A stretch of 64,000 nucleotides of DNA, from contig JACCGJ010006071.1 in the NCBI GenBank assembly GCA_013407085.1, positions 1 to 64,000 on the forward strand, written 5' to 3'. The DNA comes from Atriophallophorus winterbourni. Lineage: Eukaryota; Platyhelminthes; Trematoda; Plagiorchiida; Microphallidae. Made by a program: the position numbers and the translations under genes. The notes below the pieces were generated by a model. That model was given only the letters and a program-made list of their open reading frames with translations. It ran no database searches and was not told the DNA's origin. The number at the start of each line of letters is the position of its first letter. The first letter of the stretch is position 1. This document shows, piece after piece, positions 34,621 through 45,500 of this stretch.

Positions 34621-35529
34621 CTATAGAATCTTTCCACACTACTCAGTATTCATTACTGTATTCCAATGTATACTAGTAAAAACAAAACGAATAGCAAGGT
34701 TTTGGGATAAGTACTTTTACATAATTTTATATTGCATATAGCTCAAATATTTCTTAGAGTGTTCAATGTACTGATTATAAGCTACGATAATTATGGCTTA
34801 GAGGGATTAAACAAAATGTATAACTATTTCTTAGAATAATGTCTTCTGACAAAATAGATATAAAAATGATGCTCTAATTCCGACAGTATGCAAGACATAA
34901 TTTAAGAAATCTAGATAATATAGTGTTAACTAACACGATCCTGCACGGGAGTTACGAAAAACTTTTACTTGATTAAGTATGTCTAACTATGGAATTTTCT
35001 TCTTAGACATATGAGACGTAGTGCGTTTTTTACATGAATTCAAAGCTCATATAGTATCATTCCTCCAAAAAATATTGAAACTTTCTAGCCTGAGTATATG
35101 ACGAGAAGAACTTTATACCGATGACACACCCGGGTACTGATAGAAAAATAAAATTGGCTTCAGTGTATTTACTTTCTAGATCACTTCATCTACCCCAAGA
35201 TGCACAAAACTGATCTGTATATAACTTCACTCTGCTTCACCTAATCACCTACGAGAACTCATGAAGCATACGTTCTATATTTGGATAGCTATATATTTGA
35301 AACATTTACTACGGCATTTTTTACTATCCAGCCACCCCGCTACTTTCGTACATTTGATGTGTAACGAAGCGTCATTTCTTATGTATCTTTTGTATTTTGC
35401 GCCAATATTATCGTTTGCTTTCATATCGCACAACACGTAGAAAAGGATGTTAATCTCTTTCTACGTTCCTATTGTGAATAAGAATGATAATGTTGGTTAT
35501 TCTATTTTATATTATATTGATCCTCAATC

Positions 35530-36390
35530 CCTTTGTTTTGTTGGACACTACCCCGCGCTCGTCGGAGTTCGTTTCCCCTTTGGCCGCCGCTAGCTGCTGC
35601 TAAGGCAGCCATTGTCTTCCAGCCATCCGGCTGCGCATCCAGACAAGGACCTGTGAACAATCATCCAGCGACCCAGCTGCGCATCAACCACAGGACTTGT
35701 CTACTACATTCTATTGTACCGCGTGCATCATCTCATACACCTTTGTATTCCGACTTCCGGAGTTCTCATTTGGTGTGTGCTATCACTTTGCTTGTGGTAA
35801 ACTGCAACTTTACCTCAATCGCTTCAGATGATCACTATCCACTGAACTTTAGTATTCTTGATAGCATTTATTCTTTATACAGTCGTAATATTTCAATTCG
35901 TATAATAAATAATCACGCATTGACTTTTTGTGAAAAACGTTTAATTACATTTTACCTTAATTATTTCAACGAGTGTAAATTTTCGCTGCACATTTGACCT
36001 TGAAAATTTATTAACGACAGAATATGTTTTGCTTTGGTTGTACAAAAATTTTGGTATTCATTTTTAAATAAATAAATAAATAATTTTGTTCTTGGATATC
36101 CAAGATATGCTAATCATCATCAATAATTACCAAAGTGTTTGGATAATTTAATTGTAGTATGTACAATTGCAAATACATTTTCAAGGTCACTTCGGTAGCA
36201 TAATATTACGTTGAATAAAAATTTAGGTATAGAGTATTTACAAATTGTTTCCAGATAATCAATAAGTGATCAGATATTATATTATTAGCAGGCTTTGCAT
36301 ATCCGATAATTAATTTTTATTTATTCAATAGGCTATAAACAGCTATAAAAGCGGTTGCATGGGATTTGATGGTAAGCATACTACAGTTCT
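35530..36390. repeat. Dispersed repeat (pair with 39230-39640), GC-rich start
   Basis: The second half (35800-36390) matches 39230-39640 in direct orientation (landmarks: TTAGCAGGCTTTGCATATC/TTAGCATGCTTTGGATATC, TTTGACCTTGAAAATTTATT). The first part is unusually GC-rich for the region and keeps a 154-codon frame that resembles nothing known. It could be LTRs or a non-autonomous element. It sits inside the gap of the CsRn1-like RT. Confidence 0.45.
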
Positions 36391-36399
36391 AAAGTATCA

Positions 36400-37200
36400 T
36401 AAATCCCTGAAGCGTGAGCGCTCTTCAGTCAATTAATTATGACGCGACAATGAGATCGCATACAAATATGTAAACTGATTGATGGTCTGACTGTAATCCA
36501 CGAAAATTCTACGTTTGTGGTTAGTATTCTTTGTGACAAGCACTTGTGCTCTCCATGGTGACGCTGGAGAAAACACTGAATTATTCCTTCTTGCAACAAG
36601 CGTTGAACTTCCGTTCTTATGTATTGTTAGTCATCCGTGTAATTTCTTTTTAATTTGGTTGTAACAGTCTAGCAAGCTGGTGAGAAGTTCGTAAAGAATG
36701 AAAGAAATTCAACGATTGCAGCAGTCAAGCCGCAGAGGGTTAATATATCACGATATCCAACGAAAGACATTTCAATTTTCGAGAGCAGGGCAAGAAATTC
36801 ACGTCCCAACAGGATTTCAGTTAAGAACTCAGGTACTAAGAATAGTGTGAATTTGTCATATGGGACACATTCGTATTAGGTGTATACAGAGCATTAACTC
36901 ATCGTTTGACAAAACAGTGTAATAGACGTGATTTTGACTACCGATGAGTCTGAGTAAAGTTTATAATTTACTATGTTAGCGCTTGTGTTCGAAAGTTACA
37001 ATTGCATCCTTAAGGCCTTCCAGTTCCAAAGTCTCAACAGATTTTGATTTAATATAAGTATCAGCATCACAGAACGTTCAAGTCCACACGAATGAACATG
37101 TTCTTTCAGAGGTGTGTATGAAAATACCGAAACTACCACGGTTGTTACCTGCCAATCACAAGCGGTTGTAACTGTTAATGGAAAATTTGAAAGGTCTCGT
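36400..37200 (-). pseudogene. CsRn1-like gypsy protease and first half of RT
   Basis: The - strand shows a protease-like end (LTEILLGREFLALLSK, about 36850-36800). It continues with QRLLQEGIIQ (about 36620-36590) and, in shifting frames, WRAQVLVTKNTNHKRR and VDYSQTINQFTYLDAY (about 36550-36465), a signature of CsRn1/Kabuki-type gypsy elements known from trematodes. The rest of the RT is displaced to 34330. Inactive. Confidence 0.75.
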
Positions 37201-37899
37201 TACTAAAAGGAGATAATGTATGCAGGTTGCATGCCCGTTTATTCAAAAATACGAAGGATACCGATCCATTTTATGGCAAACTATGAATTTAATCGAGAAA
37301 CGATTAATTTTTGTGTATTTCTGAAAGATTTCCGTACAGCGATGCCCTCATAAGTCAGAATTAGTTGTAATCACTAATTTAACTATTCGAGTCACGATAT
37401 TGCAACTTACGAATAACAAAATGTTTCTTGTCAGGAATCAGAATTCATTCAACTACTAAAAAACAATTATCAGTTTCTTTGTTGCCATCTGCGAAGAATT
37501 TCTTGTAAACTACATTCTTATATACAAGCCATGTGTATACAAACAGACAACTTCTCAAACTAAACACTTAATACTTCAAGTATAAACTTGGGTGATAAAA
37601 GTGAACTGTAGAACAAGCAGCAGTTAGTCTAACGCAGAACATAACAAGCAAAGACTTCCATCTTCTCTTGCTAAACTTACTTACCGCATCTATCCATCCA
37701 GGTACTTTTTCAGCAGAATCAAAACATTCAGTTGTTTTACCTAAATACAAATCTAGTTCTAAACCCTAAGTAACGAATTCCAGATGGATAAACCATGCAG
37801 CTTTCCTATTAAGATCATATAAGGATTGTTATGAAAGCTTTACTACAATACCTAACTCCATTTACTTTGTGTAAATTGCAGTAGTGGTTCCTCAACAAA

Positions 37900-38560
37900 T
37901 ATCCTGCATTGCTTGTCAGATGAGATTCTATTACCAGGTCCATAAAATATGGCTTAGCAGTCATAGTTGAATTCCCTGATATAATTAGAGCTTTCGAAAC
38001 TGTACCACATAAATCGTCACTATCCGAGCTGAGATTAATTGGTATATGTGAGAAACATCCGTCTTGGCTCAACTCCTACACGTGGACCACACATACTGCG
38101 TTGAGGTCGATGGTCGCAGATAGAACACCCTCTCGATTCATTAATTTAAATTCTATATATAAACAATGTACATGCGGTCATTTCTCTTTTTAAGTTATTC
38201 TTGTTTGCAGATGAATTAAAAATAGTTATTCATTTTCCAACAACAACAAAAACACCAACTTATATATCCAGTTTGAATAATTAATCGGCTGCATCATCTT
38301 ACGGTGTTAATAATAATGGTTGCTCAATTTCCATGGTAAAATTTAAATTGATGCATGTAAAACATACAATACTAGATGGATTAATTCTTCTTTATATTAT
38401 CTGATTCAAATGACTGACTGCACACGTGATCTTGTGTTTAGATATTCTAAATCTATCACCTACAATGAGCATATACACCACGTGAACTCGAAAGCAATGC
38501 AGATTTTGAATATGATACATAGGTCCTTTTCTCTAACACACTGTAAGTAAGAACTTTATA
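37900..38560 (+). pseudogene. LINE RT fragment
   Basis: Broken frames read IRAFETVPHKSSLSELR, then LFLFADELKIV (FADD box changed to FADE, about 38205-38240), then NEHIHHVNSKAMQILNMIHR (about 38465-38525). CR1/Jockey-like, inactive. 37201-37899 and 38561-39229 hold no recognised gene. Confidence 0.7.
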
Positions 38561-39229
38561 TACTTTTCACATTACCTCTCTCTGACTACTGTCATAATAT
38601 AGATTTAAATTTGACTTTTTGATGAGGATATGACTTTATAAAGTGGAACGTCCAAGATACCGCACAAAGGTTGAAAAAAATATTTTTTTGTATAAATACA
38701 CCAAACTCTGGAATATTCTCCCGAAAAACATACAACTTTCTTATGCATTTAGCATCATTCCTCACTAAAGAAAAAATATCAAGATCTACATAATCATGGC
38801 ATACACTGATACTGTTAGTCAAATAGGTTTAGTGCATTAATATTACACATTAATTCGGATTCTTAGCAATTAATCCAACAAAAAATGCACCAACAACAAC
38901 ATAGGACCTCTGATAAACAAGAACACATTTCTCAACGAAACACAGCATACAAATCTAAAGCAATCACACACCAGAGACTAGTCCCAAAACAAAACACTTA
39001 AGCGGCGTGAATAAGGTATTCAAATGGTTTACATATTTAAATGTATGCATTAAAACAAAAAATTGACGAATTATGTACTCTAAATCAAATAAAATATACA
39101 ACGATGAAAACATCATAGATTTTTTCGAATATACTTTCCAGATTATTTCATCTACAACCACGATAATCCGCGAAGATAACGTTTTCCACTCGAAATAGAT
39201 TTTTTGGAACAATTGCAACTAAATATTTT

Positions 39230-39640
39230 GTCTATACATCTTCTCCGCAATCTTCGATAATAACCATCAGCCGAATTTCAGGCTTCTTCAAAACATTCTT
39301 TTTTATGATTGTAGTATTTTAATTCCTACAATATGTGATCACATATATTTGTAAAAAATAATTAATTGCACGTTATATTCATTATTTTAGCGAACGTGAA
39401 ACATTGCACTGCATATCTGACCTTCAAAATTTATTTACGACTGTACATATTTTGTTTCGTTACCCAAGCATGATGGTCATTGTTGATCATGCTTAGCATG
39501 CTTTGGATATCGGAAAATAAAATATTTATTCATTTAATAAATTATTTATCAATCAATTGATGAACGCAAAATACGCGTTTAACGCATTTCAATGCTGTGG
39601 GCTCTCAGATATTTATCATACTCGGTCCAAATAAAGGATA
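39230..39640. repeat. Dispersed repeat, partner of 35800-36390
   Basis: It aligns in direct orientation with 35800-36390. It contains GATCATGCTTAGCATGC near 39487. No coding sequence. Confidence 0.45.
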
Positions 39641-39879
39641 GCGACCATCCATTCCTAAAAGACAGCAGTCGTTTCGTTGAAGTCAAAAGTCACATATCAG
39701 CACACTGTTAATTACGTGGCGCGATACATGACAGGTTTTTAGACGCAGTTCTCTTTCTTCTATATTATCATTTACGAGCTGTCATTCCACACTCGCAATT
39801 ATTTGTTTCCGACGAGACGGAAGCAGTTATTTCCTTCTCATCTACATAAACTCAATCTCACATAGCCAGGTTGAACCGA

Positions 39880-40200
39880 AACTTTTGCTCCGCTTTCCGA
39901 CTGGCGCAATAAAAATGGTATCCCGTACTCTATAGATAGATTTTACTTTATTCCTTTAAGATGCATTAAACAAGATAAATCGATCCTCCATAGTAGTATG
40001 TCAATTTAAATGATTGTCTGCACACGTATAATTGGTTTTAGATTTTTTGCACCGCTCAAATACATCAAATGATCTCGAAAGTGAAGTGAATAATTTCCGG
40101 CTGTAGTTGCTTTCACAAATTCTTGGATCCTCGCGAGTAAAAATTTTCATAGAAAGATATTTTCTCAAACATATCTTTTGAATAGACTGTCGAGCATACA
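39880..40200. repeat. Decayed LINE-related fragment
   Basis: The stretch around 39995-40080 (AAATGATTGTCTGCACACGT) is similar to 34475-34560 and 38400-38490, which are LINE RT remnants. No open frame is convincing. Confidence 0.35.
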
Positions 40201-40469
40201 TGTTTTGCTCAGCCTATTTTAAGCAATCTTGATAATAGCTCTGAGCCATAAATGCTGTTTTATATGTTTTATATACTGACTACCCGTCTGGACCTTGTAT
40301 CCAGTTGCTGACTGAATGTTGCAATTTTCAAATTGACTTGATCTGAAAAAATCTCTGGATTTTGACACAAGATTTTCATACTAATAATTGTCAGAGATTT
40401 TCATGGATTTTTTTGCATTCTGAGGGTAAATCCATCACAGGCACGAATCCAAACCGAGGAAAGTCTTTG

Positions 40470-40870
40470 GATCATGAACTAGGCTTTCAAGGACTATGAA
40501 AGGGTTCGAGTATCAGCGGATCTCTGGATCACAGATTCAGATTACGCGGATGATGTAAGTGTTTTTGGTGAAAATGCTGAAGTGCTTTCGGATCGCATTA
40601 GTTGCTATGCCACAGAAGTCGGCCTCAAAATGACCGCAGCAAAAATCCGAGGCATTTTTCATCCCGCCACACCAAGGGCGTCTGATTCAGTATGTTCCAG
40701 ACTTCAAAGACAACGATTTTTAATATTTTGCACAATGGTCAGGCGAAAGATGAAGTGAAATTAAGGGTTCATAGTGCGCGTAACGCGTTTCTCCAGCTAT
40801 AAGACCCCCAATAGCGCACGACCGGATTAGCCTCAAGATTAAAATGCTTGTTCACCAAGCAGTGATTCCT
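40470..40870 (+). pseudogene. RTE-like LINE RT fragment
   Basis: The + strand reads DSDYADDVSVFGENAEVLSD (catalytic YADD box near 40540), then CYATEVGLKMTAAK and NGQAKDEVKLRVHSARNAFL. It is the same family as 40857-42074 but in opposite orientation. The end near 40870 meets the 3' end of that copy, so the two form an inverted pair. Inactive. Confidence 0.75.
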
Positions 40871-42074
40871 TCTTCCTTTTCCTTTGGTGCGGCTGGCTCC
40901 ACGAGTGGATTAGCCGGCTTCATTGATGTCTCGGATCGCACCAGCCCACGCACGTCGATCGGAGGCGAGATCGTTGCAGATCGTGATCCAGTCTCGTTCC
41001 CACCTGCGAACTCCGTAGACGGTACGCAGACCCAGGGTGTCTACATCGTCCTTCACAGTTGGCAGCCAGGTTTTCACTTGACCACCTTGCCGCCGACGCC
41101 AGGTGCGAACGGGTTTGGGGTCGAGGACGAGTTTTGGAAGTGCTGTGTCTGTCTTTCGGAGGACGTGACCAAACCATTGCAGCCTTCGCCGTTGTATGTG
41201 AGCGGAAAGTGGAGATAGTCCGCTGCAACGCTCTCGTACGGCTGCGTTAGATACTCGGTCAGTATATCGGATGCCCAAGATTACCCTAAGGCACCAATGG
41301 TCGAACACTTCTAAGGTGCGTACATCCTGTGACCTTAAAGGCCATGTCTCGCATCCATAAAGCAGTACAGGGCGGATCGCTGCTTGATAAACACGCGTCT
41401 TGGTTTTTAGGCTGATCCCGGGCTTGCGCCAAAGGGTGCCTTTCAACTGCAAAAACGCCTTACGAGCACGATCGACACTTAACTTCACTTCATCTTTCGC
41501 CTGACCATTGGGCAATATACTTGAGCCGAGGTATTTAAAGACTGGAACGTATTCGATCGGACAACCCTGGACGCGAAGTGGCTGGATGCCTGGTGTGTCG
41601 GAATAAAAAAAATGCCTTGGTCTTAGCCGCGTTTATCTCAAGACCGACTTTCGCGGCAGTGGCAGTAATGCGGTCTAAAACGCTTTGCAGAATTTCGGTA
41701 TTGTCGCCCAGGACGACTATATCGTCAGCGTAGTCAAGGTCGGAAATCCATAGATCCGTGGAAATTTGCACCCCTTGATACCCTGTTAACGCCTGGTTCA
41801 TTATCCAGTCTACGACATAGTTAAACATAACCGGCGATAACGGGCAACCTTGCCTGACTCCTGTGTGCAAGTTAAATTCACGCGATTCTTCACCGTAGAC
41901 ACGAACCCGTGCCCTTGTAGGGCTGTAATAGGCTCTGATTAGGTTGACGAGCTTTAATGGAACCCCATCCGATAGCATGATGTCCCATAAACAACCACGG
42001 TCTACGGAGTCGAAGGCTGCGCGGAAGTCAATGAAGCAAGCTATCGTTTGCTGTTGATACCGTGAACGGTGCTC
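40857..42074 (-). mobile_element. RTE-like LINE, 3' half, cut by assembly gap
   Basis: On the - strand: CFIDFRAAFDSVDRGCLWDI (about 42045), TGVRQGCPLSPVMFNYVVD (about 41870), LDYADDIVVLGD (catalytic box, about 41735), then a frame change near 41610, and NGQAKDEVKLSVDRARKAF (41510), LLYGCETWPLRSQ and RRLQWFGHVLRKTD (about 41180). The protein ends at about 40910. The palm and C terminus are nearly open, with one clear frame break, so it is relatively young. The upstream part is lost in the gap. Confidence 0.85.
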
Positions 42075-42094
42075 NNNNNNNNNNNNNNNNNNNN
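42075..42094. other. Assembly gap (20 N)
   Basis: A run of 20 N lies between the LINE and the GATA microsatellite. The true distance is unknown. Confidence 1.
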
Positions 42095-42325
<231 letters not shown>

Positions 42326-42959
42326 AGTTCCTTAGCAGTCTGTTCAATCTTTACACTTTATTCTGTGAACCCAATTCTTAGAGCTGTCTTACGTCCATAA
42401 TGTGGACAATCACAATATAGATGTACTGCGGTGTACAAATTGAGCTTCATAATAAACGTTTGTACGCATATGCAATTATAATCACTGATGCTGGTACCCA
42501 TTCGGTTAACTAGATAGACGTATCTAAAATCTTCGCTAAAGGGCACCCACAGCTGTAAAGGTCAAATGCTAATAAGGGCAAAATACTGCACAGTTTATAT
42601 TTATTGACTTTTGTAATCTTGCTAGCTCTATGCACAATTACCACCTGTTTACCCGAGAACATGTGAACCACGATGTCTACTGACCATGTGATTGGTAAAT
42701 TTGCTGTTTGATCTTTTCGTTGTCTACCCGAGTTGATACCAGTAGGACTTGAAACTACCGAAGATCCTTCTGATCAGTGCTAAGCTTTAGCAGGATTTTT
42801 TGTATACCACAGAACACCGCTGTGAAGACTTCAAGTTACTGCTAATCCACATACCCATGTCTTTCACTTTTGTAACCCATGAAAGTTGTTAAGATCAGAA
42901 AGATTATGTGAATTCGAAGGATTTACCGATGTTTAACATTTCAAATTTTTGGATGTTGA

Positions 42960-43310
42960 ATGGTAGGCAGTTTCATAAGGACCACGTATGAAGCGCTTCG
43001 AGATCTTTTTGTAGAGTTTTTCTATCTTTTATGGTGTCATCCGCAAATAGAATGGTTTTGCTGCGTACGATTTCAGGTACACCAGGAAGAGTATTGTCCC
43101 CAAGACTGAGCCTTGAGGTACGCCACTTGTAACTTCTACTGGGCTGGCTAGTGCCCCATCAACGCTAACCGTGATAACTCTACCAGTCAAGTAATCCTGT
43201 ATCCAGGCCAATAATCTGCCGCCCACCCGAGATGCTCCAATTTTTGTATCAGTATGCTGTGGTTAACATAGTCAAAAGCTTTATACTACTCCGCTGAATC
43301 ATATTTTTGC
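42960..43310 (-). pseudogene. CR1 RT fragment
   Basis: The - strand reads KAFDYVNHSILIQKLEHLG (about 43285-43230), LLAWIQDYLTGRVITVSVDG and SGVPQGSVLGTILFLVYL (about 43125-43075). The frame breaks before the FADD box. 43311-43560 holds nothing recognised. Confidence 0.75.
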
Positions 43311-43564
43311 TTAGCTTAGAACCGCGTTTCCGATGACTCCGGCGCGCCGGTACATATAACACTGAGGTTTACACCCGCGGACTCTGGTTTATAATTTTAG
43401 TCGGTCTTTTTAGCAATGGTTTTGCTTAATCATTTCTTGTTTCCGTTAAGTTGAGCAGTCCCTGATTCCTGAGAACACTTACCCGTTTTAGTTACCACCT
43501 GCACGGTTATTCGGGCAAATTTTGGCTTGTTGGAGTGTGACGCATTTTCTGTCGGCTCTTTAAC

Positions 43565-43975
43565 AGCAGCATCTTAGTTTGGCATCAATGGTAAAATTAT
43601 GACGTTTTTTATCAGTTTATTCAGTTTTTGTATACTGGATTCCAGTCCATTTAGACGCGTCTCCATTTCATTCTCAATGGTTTTCGCCTCCGAGGATGAC
43701 GCTGTTGGTTTGACCTTGCAAACCCGGCAAACGTAACAAACACTGAGACAATTATCCCCATTAATAATCGCTACCAAATTCGAGGTCCATCGTTTGTTTC
43801 ATTTTGCATGCAATTTTAACAAACAAGCGTAACACGTGACAGACTTCGACTGAGGACTTACCGCCTTATGGCAAACCGTATACACGCTTTCGATTGGAAT
43901 ATGTTTGGGACCGATCGTGTATTTATAATGCAAAGAAATTTGAATGGAATCGGTTAGAATAGTTTTTGGGTAACG
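43565..43975 (-). pseudogene. CR1 ORF1 with PHD-like zinc finger and coiled segment
   Basis: The - strand frames read CHKAVSPQSKSVTCYACLLKLHAK (as separate Cys pairs, C..C and C..C..H), then CYVCRVCKVKPTAS, then a heptad-like stretch ENEMETRLNGLESSIQKLNK. PHD-like fingers followed by a coiled coil are typical of CR1 ORF1 proteins in trematodes. Frameshifted. It probably belongs to the same element as 42960-43310. Confidence 0.6.
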
Positions 43976-44009
43976 TTTCACTTCTGACACAGAAGCTTCG
44001 TCAGACCAA
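43966..44009 (-). ncRNA. Hammerhead ribozyme of the Penelope-like element
   Basis: On the - strand: TTGGT, core CTGACGA (44004-43998), stem II A.CTTCT/AGAAGT with one bulged G, GAAA, CGTT, then ACCCAA, which pairs with TTGGT (one bulged C). All invariant core bases are present, and a GTT cleavage triplet is possible. It follows the Penelope endonuclease by about 290 nt. Hammerheads are established parts of Penelope-like elements. Related but mutated copies lie at about 23741-23785 and 57960-57990. Confidence 0.6.
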
Positions 44010-44700
44010 GGGTGATAGTCAGGACAGGGAACATGATTAAGTAGCGGTCAACGCACCACCACTTATTTGACCTTACCGTACCGTGTGTCGCGTCTCGTGG
44101 GAATGACCAGGATCAGTGGTCCATTTTCCTCACCGTGTGTATCCAAATCAATCCGATACAAGTGAACACGGTCAAGGTCAGTTGACACAGCTGCCCACAT
44201 ACGTAAAAGTACATTACTAACGGGGTTAAGGTAAACCTATTTTTGAAGAAAAACAATAATCTAATTAACTAGTAGGTATAAGGGGAATAATAACTATTTA
44301 CCGTCGCAGTAGTACCGAGCGCCAGATTGTGGAGATTTCTACCCCATCCACCTTATTGGCTGCCAGTGGACCTGCCTTCGCAATTTCGACCGCCTCCGCA
44401 TGTAGGCGTTCGCTATACGGTTTAATACCGCGTCTTAATATTTCCACATTGTCTAGATCGACGCTGTGGCCCGTATCTAAAACGTGCTCCGCCAAGGCGG
44501 AATCACGAATAAGGGATTGATATTCCCTCGCATCCCGGGCTGTCTCCGTACACGCTTTCGGTGTTCTTCGATTCTAGTGTGAATTTCCCTGGAAGTCTGG
44601 CCTATGTAAACACCCGAACAGTCCTTGCAGTTGATTCTGTAGATGCTGTTCGTGACGCTAGATAAAGGTGTCTTATCCTTGAGGTGCATTATACACGCTT
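44010..44700 (-). mobile_element. Penelope-like element, 3' part (GIY-YIG endonuclease, 3' UTR)
   Basis: The - strand at 44689-44540 reads SIYRINCKDCSGVYIGQT, then IHTRIEEHRKR, the GIY-YIG endonuclease of Penelope-like elements with its CxxC before the motif. After a frame break the C terminus at 44495-44298 reads LAEHVLDTGH.VDL (AEHVLDTGHSVDLDNVEIL), then RLHAEAVEIAKAG. The RT is absent, so the element is 5'-truncated. A relative lies at 56575-57195. Confidence 0.85.
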
Positions 44701-44894
44701 TGTTTTCTTTTCGGGGTCATCCGGTCAGATGTGAAAGCTGCACTGTTCAATGGTGTGCACACAATCAATGGTTCAATCGATCGATCGATCGATCTATCAA
44801 TGATGAACGCGACACGAATAATAGCCCAATTAGAAACAGTAAAACGATGCTAAATGAACAATGTATTGTGGTGCTCACATTCCCATCCCTTACA

Positions 44895-44936
44895 CACCAC
44901 TATCGGTTTCTGGCTGTTTGCCGTTATCAGGTGGAG
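44895..44936 (-). ncRNA. Hammerhead relic, family II
   Basis: CTGATAA in place of CTGATGA. Stem I CTCCAC/GTGGTG and GAAA are present; stem III is ACCGATA rather than ACCGGTA. The changed conserved G predicts loss of activity. Confidence 0.6.
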
Positions 44937-45113
44937 ACAGTAAGATCAGGTTCAGTGAGCCTTGAAACAGTGGCAAAGTGGTAAACAAGTTAAACTTGTA
45001 CGCCATTGTTATATAGGGTTCTTACAAAGAACCACAAAGTGATTCCTGGCCAAGCGCTCGAGACGCATATAAAATACCAATGTATTGTGGTGCTCACGTC
45101 CCCATCTCTTAAC

Positions 45114-45149
45114 CACCACTACCGGTTTCTGGCTGTTTGCAGTCATCAG
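45114..45149 (-). ncRNA. Hammerhead relic, family II, second unit
   Basis: Core CTGATGA and GAAACCGGTA are intact. The outer part of stem II is mismatched (CTGC/GCCA), and the 5' strand of stem I is truncated. Confidence 0.55.
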
Positions 45150-45313
45150 GCAAAATAACGTCCTTCCCCTTTTATCAAGAAATCATCAATATATCGCATC
45201 TGCACTAAACAATTTCATATTAAAGACATCCAACGACCTTGATTAATCGATTACTGGTATTCCATTGAAAACATTTTTTATCAAAACAACAAATCGTTCA
45301 TATTCAACGTAAT

Positions 45314-45319
45314 TTTATT
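45314..45319 (-). terminator. Likely NME7 polyadenylation signal
   Basis: AATAAA on the - strand, about 150 nt after the NME7 stop. It is the first such hexamer noticed downstream. Confidence 0.5.
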
Positions 45320-45467
45320 TTCTATTCGAGCATCAAGATAATATACATCGTGACTTTGACATGAATTATCGATTGGATTGCAAGAATACTTGCGCGAAAA
45401 CAGGTTACGGACTGGGAAACGTCGCACCATCCGTTCATCGCAGTGGATAGCGCTGATAGTGTCGCAT

Positions 45468-45500
45468 TCACTTGTCAAGTATTCGGAAAAAGAAATTGAC
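45468..45500 (-). CDS. NME7: NME7 terminal micro-exon
   Basis: 33 nt after AATTCACAG: VNFFFRILDK and a TGA stop. It matches the conserved end of NME7 proteins (aromatic-aromatic-(K/R)-I-L-D) and continues the previous exon in phase 0. Confidence 0.85.
   Translation of the reverse strand, partial: VNFFFRILDK

Larger units (their letters stand above)
44861..45149 (-). mobile_element. Tandem hammerhead repeat, retrozyme-like, period 219 bp (family II)
   Basis: The unit starting ATGTATTGTGGTGCTCAC occurs at 44861 and again at 45080. The hammerhead cores lie at 44924-44930 and 45143-45149, 219 bp apart, same strand. Tandem hammerheads separated by a few hundred bases are the layout of retrozymes. 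Both cores have defects. Confidence 0.6.

Noticed and set aside
40844..41218. 124-codon + strand frame
   Set aside because: Antisense shadow of the RTE-like LINE, whose - strand frame shows clear RT motifs.
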